64,000 nucleotides of DNA, taken from assembly GCA_000611775.1 (NCBI GenBank), contig KK106981.1:7400312-7464311 (forward strand), written 5' to 3'. The notes under the pieces are model-generated. The model worked only from the letters and a program-made list of their open reading frames with translations. It was not told where the DNA came from and ran no database searches. The stretch comes from Umbilicaria muhlenbergii (lineage: Eukaryota; Ascomycota; Lecanoromycetes; Umbilicariales; Umbilicariaceae). A program made the position numbers and the translations under genes. Position 1 is the first letter of the stretch. Each line of letters starts with the position of its first letter. Positions 8,312 to 19,719 of this stretch are shown here, one piece after another.

Positions 8312-11300
8312 ATGAGCTCAGCGATCCCAAGGGCGGTTTTGCGCTCCGGCGGCCTCCCCGTGAGGGGCAAACCGCTCTCCCCTTCGACGGCATGTCGGGA
8401 CTGCCTCAGAGCTGCTCGAGTAGTGAACAGGCCTCACCGAAGGCCGTTCTACTCTACTTCGGTGTCCGACAAGACCAACAATGAAGCCAAGGTTGGGGAT
8501 TCGTCTACCAAGAGCTCGATCTTTGCCCCTCTCGATACCTTCTCGCGCCGGCACATTGGGCCAACGCCTAGTTCGACAGAAAGGATGCTTAAGGCACTAG
8601 ATCCGCCTGCAAAAACTTTGGATGAGTTTGTCCAACAGGTGCTGCCTCGAGATATACTCTCGGGGGAGGATCTCAAGGTCGATGGGCCAACTACAACCAC
8701 TGGACGCCAATTGAGTGAGGAGGGGTTCTCGGAAAGCCAGTTAATCGCGAGACTCAGAGATATTGCGAGTGGTAACAAAGTCATGAGAAGCTATATCGGG
8801 TGCGGCTATGCCGGAACAAGAGTGCCGGAGGTCATAAAGCGAAACGTACTGGAAGGGCCTGGATGGTATACCAGCTACACGCCGTACCAACCTGAGATCA
8901 GCCAGGGACGTCTAGAGTCTCTCCTGAACTTTCAGACCCTAGTGTCAGACCTTACGGGCTTGACCATCTCCAACGCTTCGGTCCTTGATGAGCCTACGGC
9001 TGCGGCAGAGGCTATGACCCTCTCTATGAATGCATTGCCAATAGCGAGACAGAAACGGCCCAACAAGACGTTTCTTGTCTCACATCTTTGCCACCCCCAG
9101 ACAATAGCGGTGTTGCAGTCACGCGCAGACGGGTTCGGTATCAACATCAAGTCTGTGGATATTTTAGCAGATAGAGGAAAAGAGGTTAAGGAGGCCGGAG
9201 ACGATCTGATAGGAGTCCTCGCCCAGTATCCTGACACAGAAGGAGGAGTGGAAGACTTTCAAGGGCTTGCAGATACGGTTCACGGGCTTGGTGCGACCTT
9301 TTGCGTCGCAACAGATTTGTTGGCTTTGACATTACTCAAACCACCAGGAGAATTTGGGGCGGATATTGCTTTTGGCAATGCACAGCGTTTCGGCGTGCCT
9401 TTCGGCTATGGTGGTCCGCATGCAGCTTTCTTCGCCTGCAGCGAAAAGTATAAGAGGAAGATCCCAGGCCGGCTTGTCGGAGTGTCTAAAGACAGGCTGG
9501 GTGATAAGGCAATGCGGTTGGCGCTCCAGACCCGAGAGCAACATATCAGACGAGAAAAGGCAACGAGTAATATCTGTACTGCCCAAGCTCTGCTAGCGAA
9601 CATGAGTGCCTTTTATGCTGTTTATCATGGACCGCAAGGCTTGAAGGCCATAGCTGAAAGAAGTGTGGCAGGCGCTAGAGTCATAGAAGAAGGCGTGCGA
9701 AGATTGGGCTTTGCTACGGGCGCCCGAGGTAAGGGCAAAGATGAGAGGAACGTCTCGGATACGGTGATGGTGAACGTTGGACAAGGGAAAGCTGAAGATG
9801 TTGCTGCATGGGCAGTTGACAAGAAGAGCATAAACCTACGAGTGCGTGATAATGATAGGGTTGGAATTACGATAGATGAGACGGCGGACTTCGAAGACTT
9901 GATAGATATTCTGGCCATATTCGAGAACTTCTCCGACCAATCAGCCTCATCTGTGGAGCAGATCGCCAAAGAGCTCTCACTAGATACTTTCGATGCTTCT
10001 TCGATACCGTCGTCGCTTCGACGGACGTCGTCATATCTGACCCATCCGGTCTTTAATACATATCACTCCGAAACAGAACTTCTTCGCTATATCCACCATT
10101 TACAATCCAAGGACCTCTCCCTTACACATTCCATGATACCCCTCGGCTCTTGCACGATGAAGCTCAACGCTACCACTGAAATGATTCCAATCTCGTGGCC
10201 CGAATTCGCCTCCATACATCCGTTCGTGCCAGTAGATCAGGCAAAAGGCTACAAGACTCTAATCGATGAGCTAGAAAAAGACCTTGCAGAGATTACCGGC
10301 TTCGACGCGGTATCAGTGCAGCCAAATTCCGGCGCTCAAGGAGAGTTTACTGGTCTCCGGGTAATTCGCAAATACCTAGAGACGCAACCAGGAAAGAAAC
10401 GAGACATTTGCCTAATCCCGGTTTCTGCCCACGGTACCAACCCAGCTAGTGCCGCCATGGCTGGCATGCGTGTCGTCACCGTCAAGTGCGAGACCTCTAC
10501 CGGTAATCTGGACATGGAAGATTTGAAAGCCAAATGCGAGAAGTACAGCGAAGAGCTCGGCGCAATCATGATAACCTACCCCAGCACCTTCGGAGTCTTC
10601 GAGCCACACATCAAACAAGTATGCTCGACCGTCCACGCCCACGGCGGCCAAGTCTACATGGACGGCGCAAACATGAATGCCCAGATCGGGCTCTGCTCCC
10701 CCGGCGAAATCGGCGCCGACGTCTGCCACCTGAATCTGCACAAAACCTTCTGTATCCCGCACGGCGGCGGCGGGCCCGGCGTCGGCCCCATAGGTGTCAA
10801 ATCCCACCTCGCCCCCTTCCTGCCCGGCCACCCCCTCGTGCCCACCGGCGGCTCCCAAGCCATCCACCCGGTCAGCGCCGCTCCCTGGGGCAGCGCTAGT
10901 ATCCTCCCTATCAGCTGGGCGTATATCAAAATGATGGGAGGGCGCGGCTTGACGCATGCTACGAAGATCACGCTGCTGAACGCTAACTACATCCTTTCGC
11001 GTCTTAAACCCCACTACCCCATCCTCTACACCAATGCCGCCGGTCGCTGCGCCCATGAATTCATCCTCGACGTGCGCAAATTCAAAGATACCGCCGGCAT
11101 CGAAGCCATCGATATCGCCAAGCGCCTCCAGGATTACGGCTTCCACGCGCCGACGATGTCGTGGCCGGTCGCGAATACGCTGATGATCGAGCCGACGGAG
11201 AGTGAGGGGAAAGAAGAACTGGATCGGTTTTGCGAGGCGCTGATTTCGATTCGGAAGGAGATTGCGCGGGTGGAAAAGGGGGAGGTGCCGCGGGAGGGGA

Positions 11301-11482
11301 ATTTGTTGAAGATGGCGCCGCATTCGTTGAAGGATTTGTTGGGGGGTGCGGAGTGGAAGAGGTGTTACTCGAGGGAGGAGGCGGCGTTTCCGGTGGAGTG
11401 GTTGAGGGGGAAGAAGTTTTGGCCGGGGGTTACTCGGTTGGATGATGGTGAGTTGATGAAGATTCCTATGTTGGGTTGCTAG
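8312..11482 (+). CDS. GCV2: Glycine dehydrogenase (decarboxylating), P-protein of the glycine cleavage system
   Basis: This is the mitochondrial pyridoxal-phosphate enzyme that decarboxylates glycine and passes the aminomethyl group to H-protein. It is a single exon of 1,056 codons, the usual length. ATG 8312 is the first in-frame ATG; the next ~55 residues are Arg/Ser-rich with no acidic residues until after RPFYSTS, a good mitochondrial presequence. FSRRHIGP opens the mature enzyme. The cofactor lysine lies in CHLNLHKTFCIPHGGGGPG, and GTNPASAAMAG is also recognisable. Codons are C-ending and C-rich up to about 11,160, then abruptly G-rich with few C-ending codons to the stop. Upstream ORFs at 8173 and 8229 could dampen translation. 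Confidence 0.97.
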   Translation: MSSAIPRAVLRSGGLPVRGKPLSPSTACRDCLRAARVVNRPHRRPFYSTSVSDKTNNEAKVGDSSTKSSIFAPLDTFSRRHIGPTPSSTERMLKALDPPAKTLDEFVQQVLPRDILSGEDLKVDGPTTTTGRQLSEEGFSESQLIARLRDIASGNKVMRSYIGCGYAGTRVPEVIKRNVLEGPGWYTSYTPYQPEISQGRLESLLNFQTLVSDLTGLTISNASVLDEPTAAAEAMTLSMNALPIARQKRPNKTFLVSHLCHPQTIAVLQSRADGFGINIKSVDILADRGKEVKEAGDDLIGVLAQYPDTEGGVEDFQGLADTVHGLGATFCVATDLLALTLLKPPGEFGADIAFGNAQRFGVPFGYGGPHAAFFACSEKYKRKIPGRLVGVSKDRLGDKAMRLALQTREQHIRREKATSNICTAQALLANMSAFYAVYHGPQGLKAIAERSVAGARVIEEGVRRLGFATGARGKGKDERNVSDTVMVNVGQGKAEDVAAWAVDKKSINLRVRDNDRVGITIDETADFEDLIDILAIFENFSDQSASSVEQIAKELSLDTFDASSIPSSLRRTSSYLTHPVFNTYHSETELLRYIHHLQSKDLSLTHSMIPLGSCTMKLNATTEMIPISWPEFASIHPFVPVDQAKGYKTLIDELEKDLAEITGFDAVSVQPNSGAQGEFTGLRVIRKYLETQPGKKRDICLIPVSAHGTNPASAAMAGMRVVTVKCETSTGNLDMEDLKAKCEKYSEELGAIMITYPSTFGVFEPHIKQVCSTVHAHGGQVYMDGANMNAQIGLCSPGEIGADVCHLNLHKTFCIPHGGGGPGVGPIGVKSHLAPFLPGHPLVPTGGSQAIHPVSAAPWGSASILPISWAYIKMMGGRGLTHATKITLLNANYILSRLKPHYPILYTNAAGRCAHEFILDVRKFKDTAGIEAIDIAKRLQDYGFHAPTMSWPVANTLMIEPTESEGKEELDRFCEALISIRKEIARVEKGEVPREGNLLKMAPHSLKDLLGGAEWKRCYSREEAAFPVEWLRGKKFWPGVTRLDDGELMKIPMLGC

Positions 11483-12115
11483 AGGGATGCAGCGCTAATG
11501 CGATGGTGTAGCATACGGCGATATGAACCTCTTCTGTACGTGTGGGCCCGTGGAGGAGGAGTCGGTGGATGGGATTACGGGGGCGGCGGCACCGGCGCCG
11601 ACGTGAGGATGTGATGTTGGGGTGGGGGTGTGTATAGAGAGGGTTTCTGGCGCTAGGAGAAGATGCTTTGGCGCTGGAAAAGGGGGCTCTGAACATTTTT
11701 CAACAGTTGGTAAAGTCTTCATCGACTTTGCATACGGCATGTGGGTTTGCATAGGAGACTGTGGCGTTGGCAAAATGGGCCTGGCAATCTTCAATAATAG
11801 ATACTGCTGTTGATGAGCGGTCGCGCATGGCTAGTGGCTTGAGATGGATATTCAACATCAGAGGTGAAAAGAATTAGGAGAGGGTGCATCAGCACTGCTA
11901 CCTACACTGTACAGTTCGCTGATAGCCTACCAATGTATTCTGCATATAGCATGGAAGGCCTGAAGACCACAGCATTGATACCTCCGCATACACAAAGCCA
12001 CAGGGATCTAAGCCCGTAATCTATCTATGCCTTCATACTTATCATCACAGCGTAGCATCTCTAAACAGCTCCACCCCACCCCCAGCTTCGCCTTCAGTCT
12101 GCCCCGTCATGACAT
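11483..12115. other. Intergenic stretch between convergent GCV2 and ZUO1
   Basis: This is the shared 3' flank of two convergent genes. I see no coding region, RNA gene or repeat worth naming. The longest frames are below 100 codons and show no family resemblance. Confidence 0.5.
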
Positions 12116-13586
12116 CTAAGCCACCAAAGTCTTCGCCTCCCCCTCCTTCATCTTCCCCGCCTCAACCAACCTCTTTACCTCCTCCACATAAACGGCCTTA
12201 ACATCCCCGGCGCTCTTCTTGCCAGTCAACTTCGCCGCCAGCGCCGCCAACTCCTCGTTATCGATCTTACCCATGACCAGCTCGACATCATTGAGTACGG
12301 CATCAATCTGCGCCGCGCTGGGATCGCCGCTTTCTTGAAGGTAGTTGGCATCTTTGACGCTTCCCTTGAGCACGCGCTTGTTTTTCTTTGCCGCATTCTT
12401 CGCCGCCTCTTTGGCTTTTTTGCCCTCGGCTTTCTCGGCTTTGTCGGCTTCTTCCTTCTCTTTCTTTAGTCGCTCTTCTTCTTCTTTCTTTGTGGCAGCT
12501 TCTTCCGCCACGCGCTTGGCTTCGGCTTCCTTCTCCAATCGCCTCTTGTCCTTGTGTGCGCGCTCTTGCTTCTTGAAGATTTTGATGCGCTCGTCTAGAC
12601 TCAAGGCCTCGTCGACCAAGCCGCGCAGACGCGCCGTATCCTCCGTCTTCTTCTTCTTGCGTGCGTTATTGTTCTTGCGCTCGACGTGGCGTTTCTGGTC
12701 GCGGTTCTCGTTGTCGTCGGGGACGTCTTCGTCTTGGTATTCGAAGGTACGCCAGCTGTCGAAGTTGTACCAGAAGTTGTAGAAGCGCTCGACTTCCTCC
12801 TTGGTGCTTTTTTCGTTGCCCAATTTCGGCACTGGTTGTGTCTTGCTGAACCGACCTTCACTCTCGAATACTGGACTCCAGAGCTTGTAGAAGTTGCCTT
12901 TTTGTGTCTGCTTCTTGGTTGGGGGCTCGACGTCGGCACCTTCGTCGACGGAATCGAATTGTCGACGTTTGACTGGGTCGAGCAGGACCTCGGTGGCTTT
13001 TTGGATACATTTGAAGAAGCTGTCGTCTTCCGTGTTGCCGGCGGCAGCCTTTTTGTCGGGGTGGTGACGAAGGACCTTCTTGCGGTGGGCGCGCTTAATT
13101 TGGTCTTCTGTGGCGCGGTAGCGGTCTTTAGAAAGGCCGAGGACGGCGTAATGATCTTGTCCCTAGATTGAGATGTTGTGTTAGGACTTGAGTTGCATGA
13201 AAGTGATAAAGTAGACTCTCACCTTCCAGTCCTTGGCGTCGCGTTGAAGCATCAGTGGGTCTTCGGGTTCGCTGATCTCGCCCGCATCATCGTCTTCAAC
13301 TTTCTTCACATTTTCTTGTGCCTGTATCCGCTCATCTTCAGAGAATGTGCGATGGTGTCGCTTCTAGAAGGGTACTGTCATTAGCACTGCTGAGGTCTCC
13401 ATTGATCTGCTGTCTTGTTGTAGCAGGTCAACTTACTCTGCGAGCATGTGCTAGGAAGTGAGGCCCGACAGGTTCGATATTGCGCTGTGTGGCAGATGAC
13501 AAGGTACCGATAGCCGTGAAGTCTTTCTCGGCTGACCAGCCCTCTGGGAGGACTGGTAACGGTAGGGAGGCCTGTGCCACAGCCAT
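12116..13586 (-). CDS. ZUO1: Zuotin, ribosome-associated J-domain chaperone
   Basis: Zuotin works with the Hsp70 Ssz1 in the ribosome-associated complex, helping nascent chains fold. Three exons join cleanly: 13586-13437, 13363-13223 and 13162-12116 (introns of 73 and 60 nt), giving 445 residues. The N-terminal part has the zuotin mark HARRKRHHRTFSEDERIQAQ. The J domain follows with DHYAVLGL and the HPD motif in RHHPDKK. Then come NFYKLWSPVF and RFYNFWYNF of the zuotin homology domain, and a long Lys/Glu-rich charged helix (~residues 270-370) that contacts the ribosome in known zuotins. The start is 271 bp from the divergent MZM1 start, so the two may share a promoter. Confidence 0.95.
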
Positions 13587-13857
13587 TGTAGTGCAACAAA
13601 CGTCGGTCGTAATGTTGAATCAATTGAGGTTCAATCAATGGAGGTTATTGATCGAGCGGCGGAACTTTTTCTCGGAGGACCCTTGCACGCCCCGATGGCG
13701 CTACACTTTCGCCTACACCTTCCATGTGCCGCAGGGCTGGATTGGCTTTCACGTACCTGTGCATCTTTTTACGTCCCCAGGACTAAGGTACCCAAGAGAC
13801 AGGCGCTTGGGAGATGTGGTTACGAGATACGCAGAACAGGTATTCGGATCGACACGT

Positions 13858-14355
13858 ATGACCGAGATCAACATGATGGCATTGGCGGCCTACCGCCATG
13901 TACTGCGCTCGACCCGCATTGCGTTTCAAGGTACTCTTCCCCAGCACACCGACACCGACCACTCGTAAGGATACCTCGAGCATCTTGCTTACATCGATTC
14001 TCAGGGGACATCCGCCTTCTAAATGCAGCTCGCCACGAAGCGCGCAAGAATTTCGACACCAATCGATCCCTCTCGTCTTCGAGTCCGGAAGCCGCAGCTG
14101 GGATAGCACATGCGGAGGATGTGGCGCGCATACTGAGGCAGAATGTGGTGCAAGGGGAACAGGTGGAGGAAGAGGGAGAAAAGTATCGTAAGTGATGTCT
14201 CTCCTGTGGGAACACTCATAGAAGTGGATGATTGAAGTGAACAACTTGGGAGATGGGCTAACTGAACCGCTGTAGAATTACGGATACACGAGGAAACAGA
14301 AAGGGGCGATAATGACACGATAAAGAAAGCTGGGAGAGGACTGTGCGGGCCATAA
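13858..14355 (+). CDS. MZM1: LYR-motif complex III assembly factor
   Basis: Mzm1 (LYRM7 in animals) holds the Rieske protein in the mitochondrial matrix before it enters complex III. Three exons join in phase: 13858-13930, 14005-14187 and 14276-14355, giving 111 residues. The N-terminus reads MMALAAYRHVLRSTRIAFQG across the first splice (the AYR is the LYR-type motif). NVVQG follows, then RIHEETERGDNDTIKKAG, which is the conserved Mzm1 tail. The start could also be 13873 or 13876, which give a shorter leader like many relatives. The gene is divergent from ZUO1 and convergent with DID2. Confidence 0.92.
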
Positions 14356-14602
14356 AGGTCTTCCGGTTGCGATGATGTGGCGCATGGACTTTGGATATAC
14401 TATGTGCAAGACTTGAGCTGCCAGTGGCCGTATTCTGGTTGGCGTTGATTGATCGATAGTGATTTGCCATCGCTCCACAAGGGCAGAATGTATATTGTTC
14501 GTCCCTGATCATAACACCATCATCTCTATTCATTGGATCCCGCCGTCACCAATCCAACACCAAACGCCGTCGCCTAGCTTCCAGACCACGAACACCATTG
14601 GC

Positions 14603-15512
14603 TCAATTCCTCAACGCCCTCAACCTCTCGCCCAAATTCTCCTCTTGTTCCTCTGTTGGCCCCGCTCTGACCTTCGTGGGCGCTTGCGCCTCCGCAGATG
14701 CCATCTCCTGGTGCAGTTCCACGCCAGCTTCATCCGCGACTTGGTTCATGAGTCTGTCCACGTCGTCTTGTGGCGTACCAACAGCGGTGGCGGAGGAAGT
14801 GGCATTCTCGTAGTAGCCCGTCGCGACATCGAGGTCCTCAAACTGGGTTTCGAATCTATCCATGACGGCGGAGATCTGTGGTATAGAGTGTCAGTCAAGA
14901 TCCTCAGAAAGCGGCATGTACGGCAGTGCTTGGTAGAGAGGGGACGGCATGAACTCTGGGGAGTGGTGCAAATGTGAAGCAATAAACCTGCCACAAGTTG
15001 TCCAGCCTTCTAATAACGTACCTTCTCCAGGTCCATAGCTTTCATAGCCTGATCCATCCCCTTAACCACATTCGCCATGCTACCTGTTACCTGCCTCATC
15101 GTGACGGCGGTCTGCACTCTCGAGCTGACGGCATCGATTCGCGAAGCAAGTCTTAATAGGTTCAGTTTCTCATTCTGTTTGCGGATGGCATTCTGCGCGT
15201 AGATTTTGGCGATGTCGGAGTGGTTTTGTTGGATTGCCTATGCGATATTTGGTATCAGCCTGGAAGAGGCGAATCGCTGCAGTTGGAGAGCGCGCAAAGC
15301 GATAAGTGAGAGGAGAGTCAAGCTGGGAGATCGCGCACTTTCTTGAGTTTGTTCTTTTCCGCTGTTTCGTCTTTACCGGCTTTGGCTGCTTGACGGTTCA
15401 GTTGTTTTGCGGTGAACTATCCCCAAGTATCAGCTGCAGGCCCCCACTGTGGGGTAATCGAACTGGATTGACGGACCTTGAGATTGAACAGGGCCTTCTC
15501 AAGGCCAGACAT
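14603..15512 (-). CDS. DID2: ESCRT-III associated protein Did2/CHMP1
   Basis: Did2 (Vps46) recruits the Vps4 ATPase to ESCRT-III filaments on endosomes during multivesicular body sorting. Four exons join in phase: 15512-15477 (12 codons), 15416-15339, 15237-15022 and 14875-14603, giving 200 residues, the usual size. The protein starts [20 protein letters not shown] and is rich in helices of alternating charge as in Snf7-family proteins. It ends [10 protein letters not shown], a MIT-interacting motif (type 1) at the extreme C-terminus. Introns are 60, 101 and 146 nt. Confidence 0.96.
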
Positions 15513-16091
15513 GGTGAGCAGGAGCTTCAAGAGCGGGATTGTACTGTCACAAGGGACCTGATTTTATTGTCTGTCCTTGAGTTGTGGTCTAGACTCTGGA
15601 GCTCTGGGGGCTTGAGGACGCTCAAGGCTGGTGTGGTCGGCAACCCGGTGACGCTCCGGCAGGCGCCGCTCCAAAGTGCCTCGTGCTTACCTTAGCTCTC
15701 GGCTCTTTTAGTACTGTAGATTCCGGAGGGTTTGCAAAGGGACTGAAGTTCAATTCTAGCCGAGCAGCCGTATATATACGCGAACTGCTTACTAAAAACT
15801 GACTAATTCCTACCATACCGATATGACAAGCTCAAGCTTCACCTTACTTCAACCATTTACCGTCCCTGCCCGCAATACGTCCAGGACTGAGGAAACCGGG
15901 ATGCCTTCTGATCTAAGAACTACGTCAGGTGTTTGTGCACTGTACCAAGAACATGTCTTGATGACTGTGGCTATAACATCTATTACTTAAAGATGGAGTC
16001 TTGAAGCTGTCACATCGGAGCTCTTCTCCACCCCCACTCGCCAACGAACTAGCAGCTAGAGATCAAGGCAAACACTGGCTCGGTCTACTCC
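15513..16091. other. Gene-free stretch between DID2 and the coiled-coil gene
   Basis: This stretch holds the DID2 promoter and the 3' flank of the next gene on the same strand. Small frames of 64-129 codons occur, but none looks coding. I see no repeat or RNA gene. Confidence 0.45.
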
Positions 16092-17503
16092 CTAACGACG
16101 GCGTCGGAGAGGTGTATCAAGTAGAACCAAAAGCTCAGGCTTGCACAATACAGTGTTGCCGTTGTCTCCATCTAGGCGCTGTAGGCCTGGACGAGGCACG
16201 AGCTTCACTTTTCCTATCCGGCCATTTGTCCCCACTTTAGCTATACGGTCAGAAGTGACGGTCCCGCCCGTTGTGAGGTCCGTGACGACGTATCGCTGCA
16301 TATCCTCCTCGTATACAATGGACCTTGGTATTCGTTCACAAGACATGCTGTATGTGGCTGGTGAGAGACGGATCCTCATAGCGATTTGTGCCGCAGGTAT
16401 TGTAATCTGTTCATGGAGCTGTTGCTGTGCGCTTCGCTCGTTGTGCCAATCCCTCAGTAGGAGTGAGGATAATGCGGAGTAGAGGGATTGAGAAACTTCG
16501 GCTGCCTGGGCATGCTGCCTCCTCTGGAAATCCGTTGTGTTACACAGTGCTTCAAGTGACTCTAATCTCCATCGCTTTATCGTCATTGCGTCTGCTCGTT
16601 TGTCAGCTCATGTATGTTTGCTTCCGGGCAGCCATGGAACCTTCATTACACACCTCGCATTGCAGCCATTCCTTGCTCAACCTCCTCTAGCAAGGCCACT
16701 CTCTGATCGTCGAGTCCAAAAAGATAAACAGTCTCGCCCAGTATGGAGCGCTCCAGGTGGCATAGGATTAGGTAGCACAAGATCAGTCGTTGACAGCCGA
16801 CATATTTTGCCGCCAGTCGCTCATGTTCGGGTTCGAGATATGTGCATAAGCAACCTAATGACGAGTGGGCATGTCGTTCCGTAAGAGCTTCCGATAGGTT
16901 CTCCAGTGTTTGAGGTTCGTTAAATTCCTCGGAAACCCAGTCCTCGATTTGTTTGAAGAGGTCAGTCAATTGGCTGGCTACTTCGTTGTCTGACGTCTGC
17001 TCCGGTGGCTGTGATGCTAGAAGATCGTCTTTGCATACTCTGAGCTTTTCGGAACCCTTTTCATTCTCTTCTCTTAGGTTCACTATAACTGCGTCTGCAG
17101 CTGCTTTTGCCTCCTTGGCTTCGTGGGTTTGTGCGGTCAAGCTTTTCATGTCCTCCTCCGCCTTGCGTCGTTCTTTCTCAAGACCATCAACTTTACGTTT
17201 GGCTTCCTGCAGCTCCTCTTGGACCGACGCCTTCTCGCCTTGCAAGTCTTCCGTGAGCTGTTGCCACTGCCGAATCTTACGAGAAGTATCTTGCGCTTCT
17301 TGCTCTAGAGTTGCTGTCAAATCCTGTTGAACGCGGTTCAAATCTTCGAGTTCTATAGTTTTTCCCCTGAGAGTGTCGAGTTCTCGGCGGTGATCTTTGT
17401 TCTCGCGGTTTGCATTGCTCAGGTCCTGCTCCAGGTCTTTACACTTTTTCTTGAGGTTTTCGTAGTTGGTGTATGAAGGGCGAACGTAATACTGCCTCTT
17501 CAT
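16092..17503 (-). CDS. Hypothetical coiled-coil protein
   Basis: I do not recognise a family. Two exons (17503-16654 and 16606-16092, a 47-nt intron) join in phase to give about 454 residues. The start is the first convincing ATG (MKRQYYVRP). Residues ~10-180 are almost uninterrupted heptad-like Lys/Glu/Gln/Leu sequence (KKKCKDLEQDLSNANRENKD and so on), a long coiled coil. The middle is mixed with some Cys and Leu. The C-terminal ~100 residues (QRYVVTDLTTGGTVTSDRIA) look globular. An upstream exon is possible because the frame stays open for 21 codons before this ATG. The protein may be a scaffold, but no function can be assigned. Confidence 0.7.
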
Positions 17504-18694
17504 ATCGCTACATATACTGTGGTATGTGACGTGTTTGTCGGCCGACCCTGTTGGCGGCGTGATCAAGTTAGATTGCGCGTTTTCTGCTTCAGCTTATGCG
17601 AACAGGTATCATCTTAGTGGTCAAATGCGTTTCTCTAGTTTATGGAGAAATACCTGGTTCTGAGGCTTTTCTCTCTCGATTGTAGCTTCTGGATCAACAA
17701 ACACACTTTCTCGAGCGGTGTCTGGATGACTGCAAATGAGAGCCTAGTACTGGTAATCTGGAGTGATGTTCGTATTACTATATATGAAAGCTTAGTACCG
17801 GCGTTCTTTGTTTTGGGGTAATGTAAGTCATGTTCGTTCTTCATCTTTCACATTGATAGTCTCTCCCGAGCTCGTTCTTTCAATCTCACGGGGAAGGTCA
17901 TTGGTGTTTCATTGATGTTTCGATCTACACCATTCACAATTATATCATGCACCAGGAGATAAAAGGGAAAGCCGGTAACATCGCAGTGTGGGTTCATCCT
18001 GGAACCTTGACGAGGTTTCACCAACGATTGGGGAACTCTGACAACTACAGGTCCAACTTCCGCGGTATGCTCAAGCTTGTTGCCTAAGATAGTCATTCAC
18101 GTTCGCTCCGGCCGCAGGTTGGTTGCGCGGCCTCGCTATCGCACAGCCTTGTGATACTTCCGGAACTATGCTACACATTGGTGAGCCAATTCTCTGCGCA
18201 GATCAGGGAATGTCATCTCAGTAGTCTATTCTATTGGACTCCTTATCAAATATGCTACAACGCCGATTCGTCAACCGGTAAGAAAGTCAGAGCGGTCCTC
18301 AAAATGGGTGCATTCGGGCAAAGTACCTATCTCCGGGATCCAATCTAGGCTGCGATTATTCCAGGCATGAGGCATCCGGGTGATGCAACCGCCGAATGGC
18401 TGGACTGCTAGAGGCGCTCTGATGAACGGCCCCAGCCAAGTTACACAGAGAAAAAGCCGATGCAATGGTTGCAGCGGCATACATGCAATGATTCACTGCG
18501 TAGCCCTTATGTTTTGCCAGGAGCTCTCCTATGTCTTCACGGAAATTTGAACCAGTTTCAACACCCACTCCCCAGGAGACGGACAACTCTTACAGCGCCG
18601 ACGCCGCAAACACCGTGCCCAGAGTTGCCCACTCCGTAGCCCCAAAATTGTATCCCAAACTGTACCATGCACAGATCTCCAGCACACGATGGGA
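17504..18694. other. Gene-poor stretch upstream of the coiled-coil gene
   Basis: About 1.2 kb without a convincing gene. The best candidate is an ATG-started 82-codon frame on the minus strand (17848-18096) with mixed composition and no family resemblance. It could be a small gene, an upstream exon or chance. The rest holds short frames only. Confidence 0.35.
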
Positions 18695-19354
18695 TTAGCT
18701 CATTTTCCTGGGGCACGCCTCATAACAATCCGTAGGCCGACTTGGGTCATAATACTCATACCCCTCATCCTCGGTATCGCTCTCCATCTCGGTGTTTTCC
18801 ATCGTCACGTTCTCATCCGTCTTGCCAAGCACTTTCTTGAACCCTTTACTTCCCCTTTCCCCACCTTCGCCATCCTCTTCCTTCTTCGACCCCGCGTCAC
18901 CACCAAAAGCGTTTTTGAAGCCGCCTTTCTTAAAGCCAGTCGACACAGATGCGGGCTGGGCGTCGAGTTTAACGGGCTTGATGGTGATGAGGCCGGATTT
19001 TTCGTCGGCCTTGCGCTCGGCTTTGCGGGCTTTGGAGCTGGCGAGGGGGTCTCGTTGCATTTGTTTCATTTCTTTAAGGCGCTGTGAGATTCGTCAGTCA
19101 GAAACGCAAGCAAGATATTCCAGTCTAGGGTGGGGACAGAAGAAAAGTACCTTCTTGTGCTGGTGGTCGTAGGAGGATTCATGGGCTTCGAACTCGTTCA
19201 TTCGGCTGTAGCCTTTAGAACAGAGCTCGCCTGGGGCAGATGAGTATGTTTTTAATCCAAGAGCAGACCACAAGTCACCCACAAAAGAAAGACTTCCTTG
19301 CCTCTCTTGCGCTCTCCGTCTACAGGCACTCCATATCAGCCATGGCTTTTCCAT
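18695..19354 (-). CDS. Small C2H2 zinc-finger protein (C-x2-C-x12-H-x5-H type)
   Basis: Three exons are inferred: 19354-19324 (31 nt), 19230-19151 and 19081-18695, giving 165 residues. The first splice completes a cysteine codon and creates CELCSKGYSRMNEFEAH followed by ESSYDHQH, a C-x2-C-x12-H-x5-H finger of the kind seen in RNA-associated and matrin-type fingers. The finger runs into KKRLKEMKQMQRD, a basic helix conserved in fungal relatives. A Lys/Gly-rich middle (GFKKGGFKNAF) and an acidic tail with EDEGYEYYDPSRPTD follow. The tiny first exon is an inference. It is supported by phase and by completing the finger, but more 5' exons are possible. I cannot name a precise role. Confidence 0.72.
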
Positions 19355-19719
19355 GTTGGTGATCTGCGCATCTCCAGATCTGGCTTTGAGCGAACCTTGG
19401 GAGCTGGGTTGGTTAGACCGCGCTGTGATCGTGATCAGTATGGCAGTCACGACATCTGGGAGCCCATACGACATACTGGAGGCATGATTGGCCTAAGGAC
19501 TCCGCCGGCGAACTTCCCTCAAGGATACCAGTATTCGTCTAGGGCATGAAGAGGCGCCTTGGCAACTCTTCTGGCTGTGAAAAGAAGGTATGGTCCAAGC
19601 TCTCCAACACCGATCCCGGACGACGATCTCCCATGCATGGCGCCCTTGGCAAAAGCAAAGCTCCCCAACTTGTGCAGCACAACAAACCCCGTCCTGGCTC
19701 TTGGCTGGGTAGCTGCTCA
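19355..19719. other. Divergent intergenic region, zinc-finger gene / MCP1
   Basis: This 365-bp stretch separates two divergently transcribed genes and presumably holds both promoters. An open frame in phase with MCP1 runs upstream of its ATG pair but shows no conserved sequence. No clear motif stands out. Confidence 0.4.

Noticed and set aside
10412-11323. A 303-codon minus-strand frame inside GCV2
   Set aside because: It is a shadow of the strongly GC-biased GCV2 coding sequence, which is intact on the plus strand.
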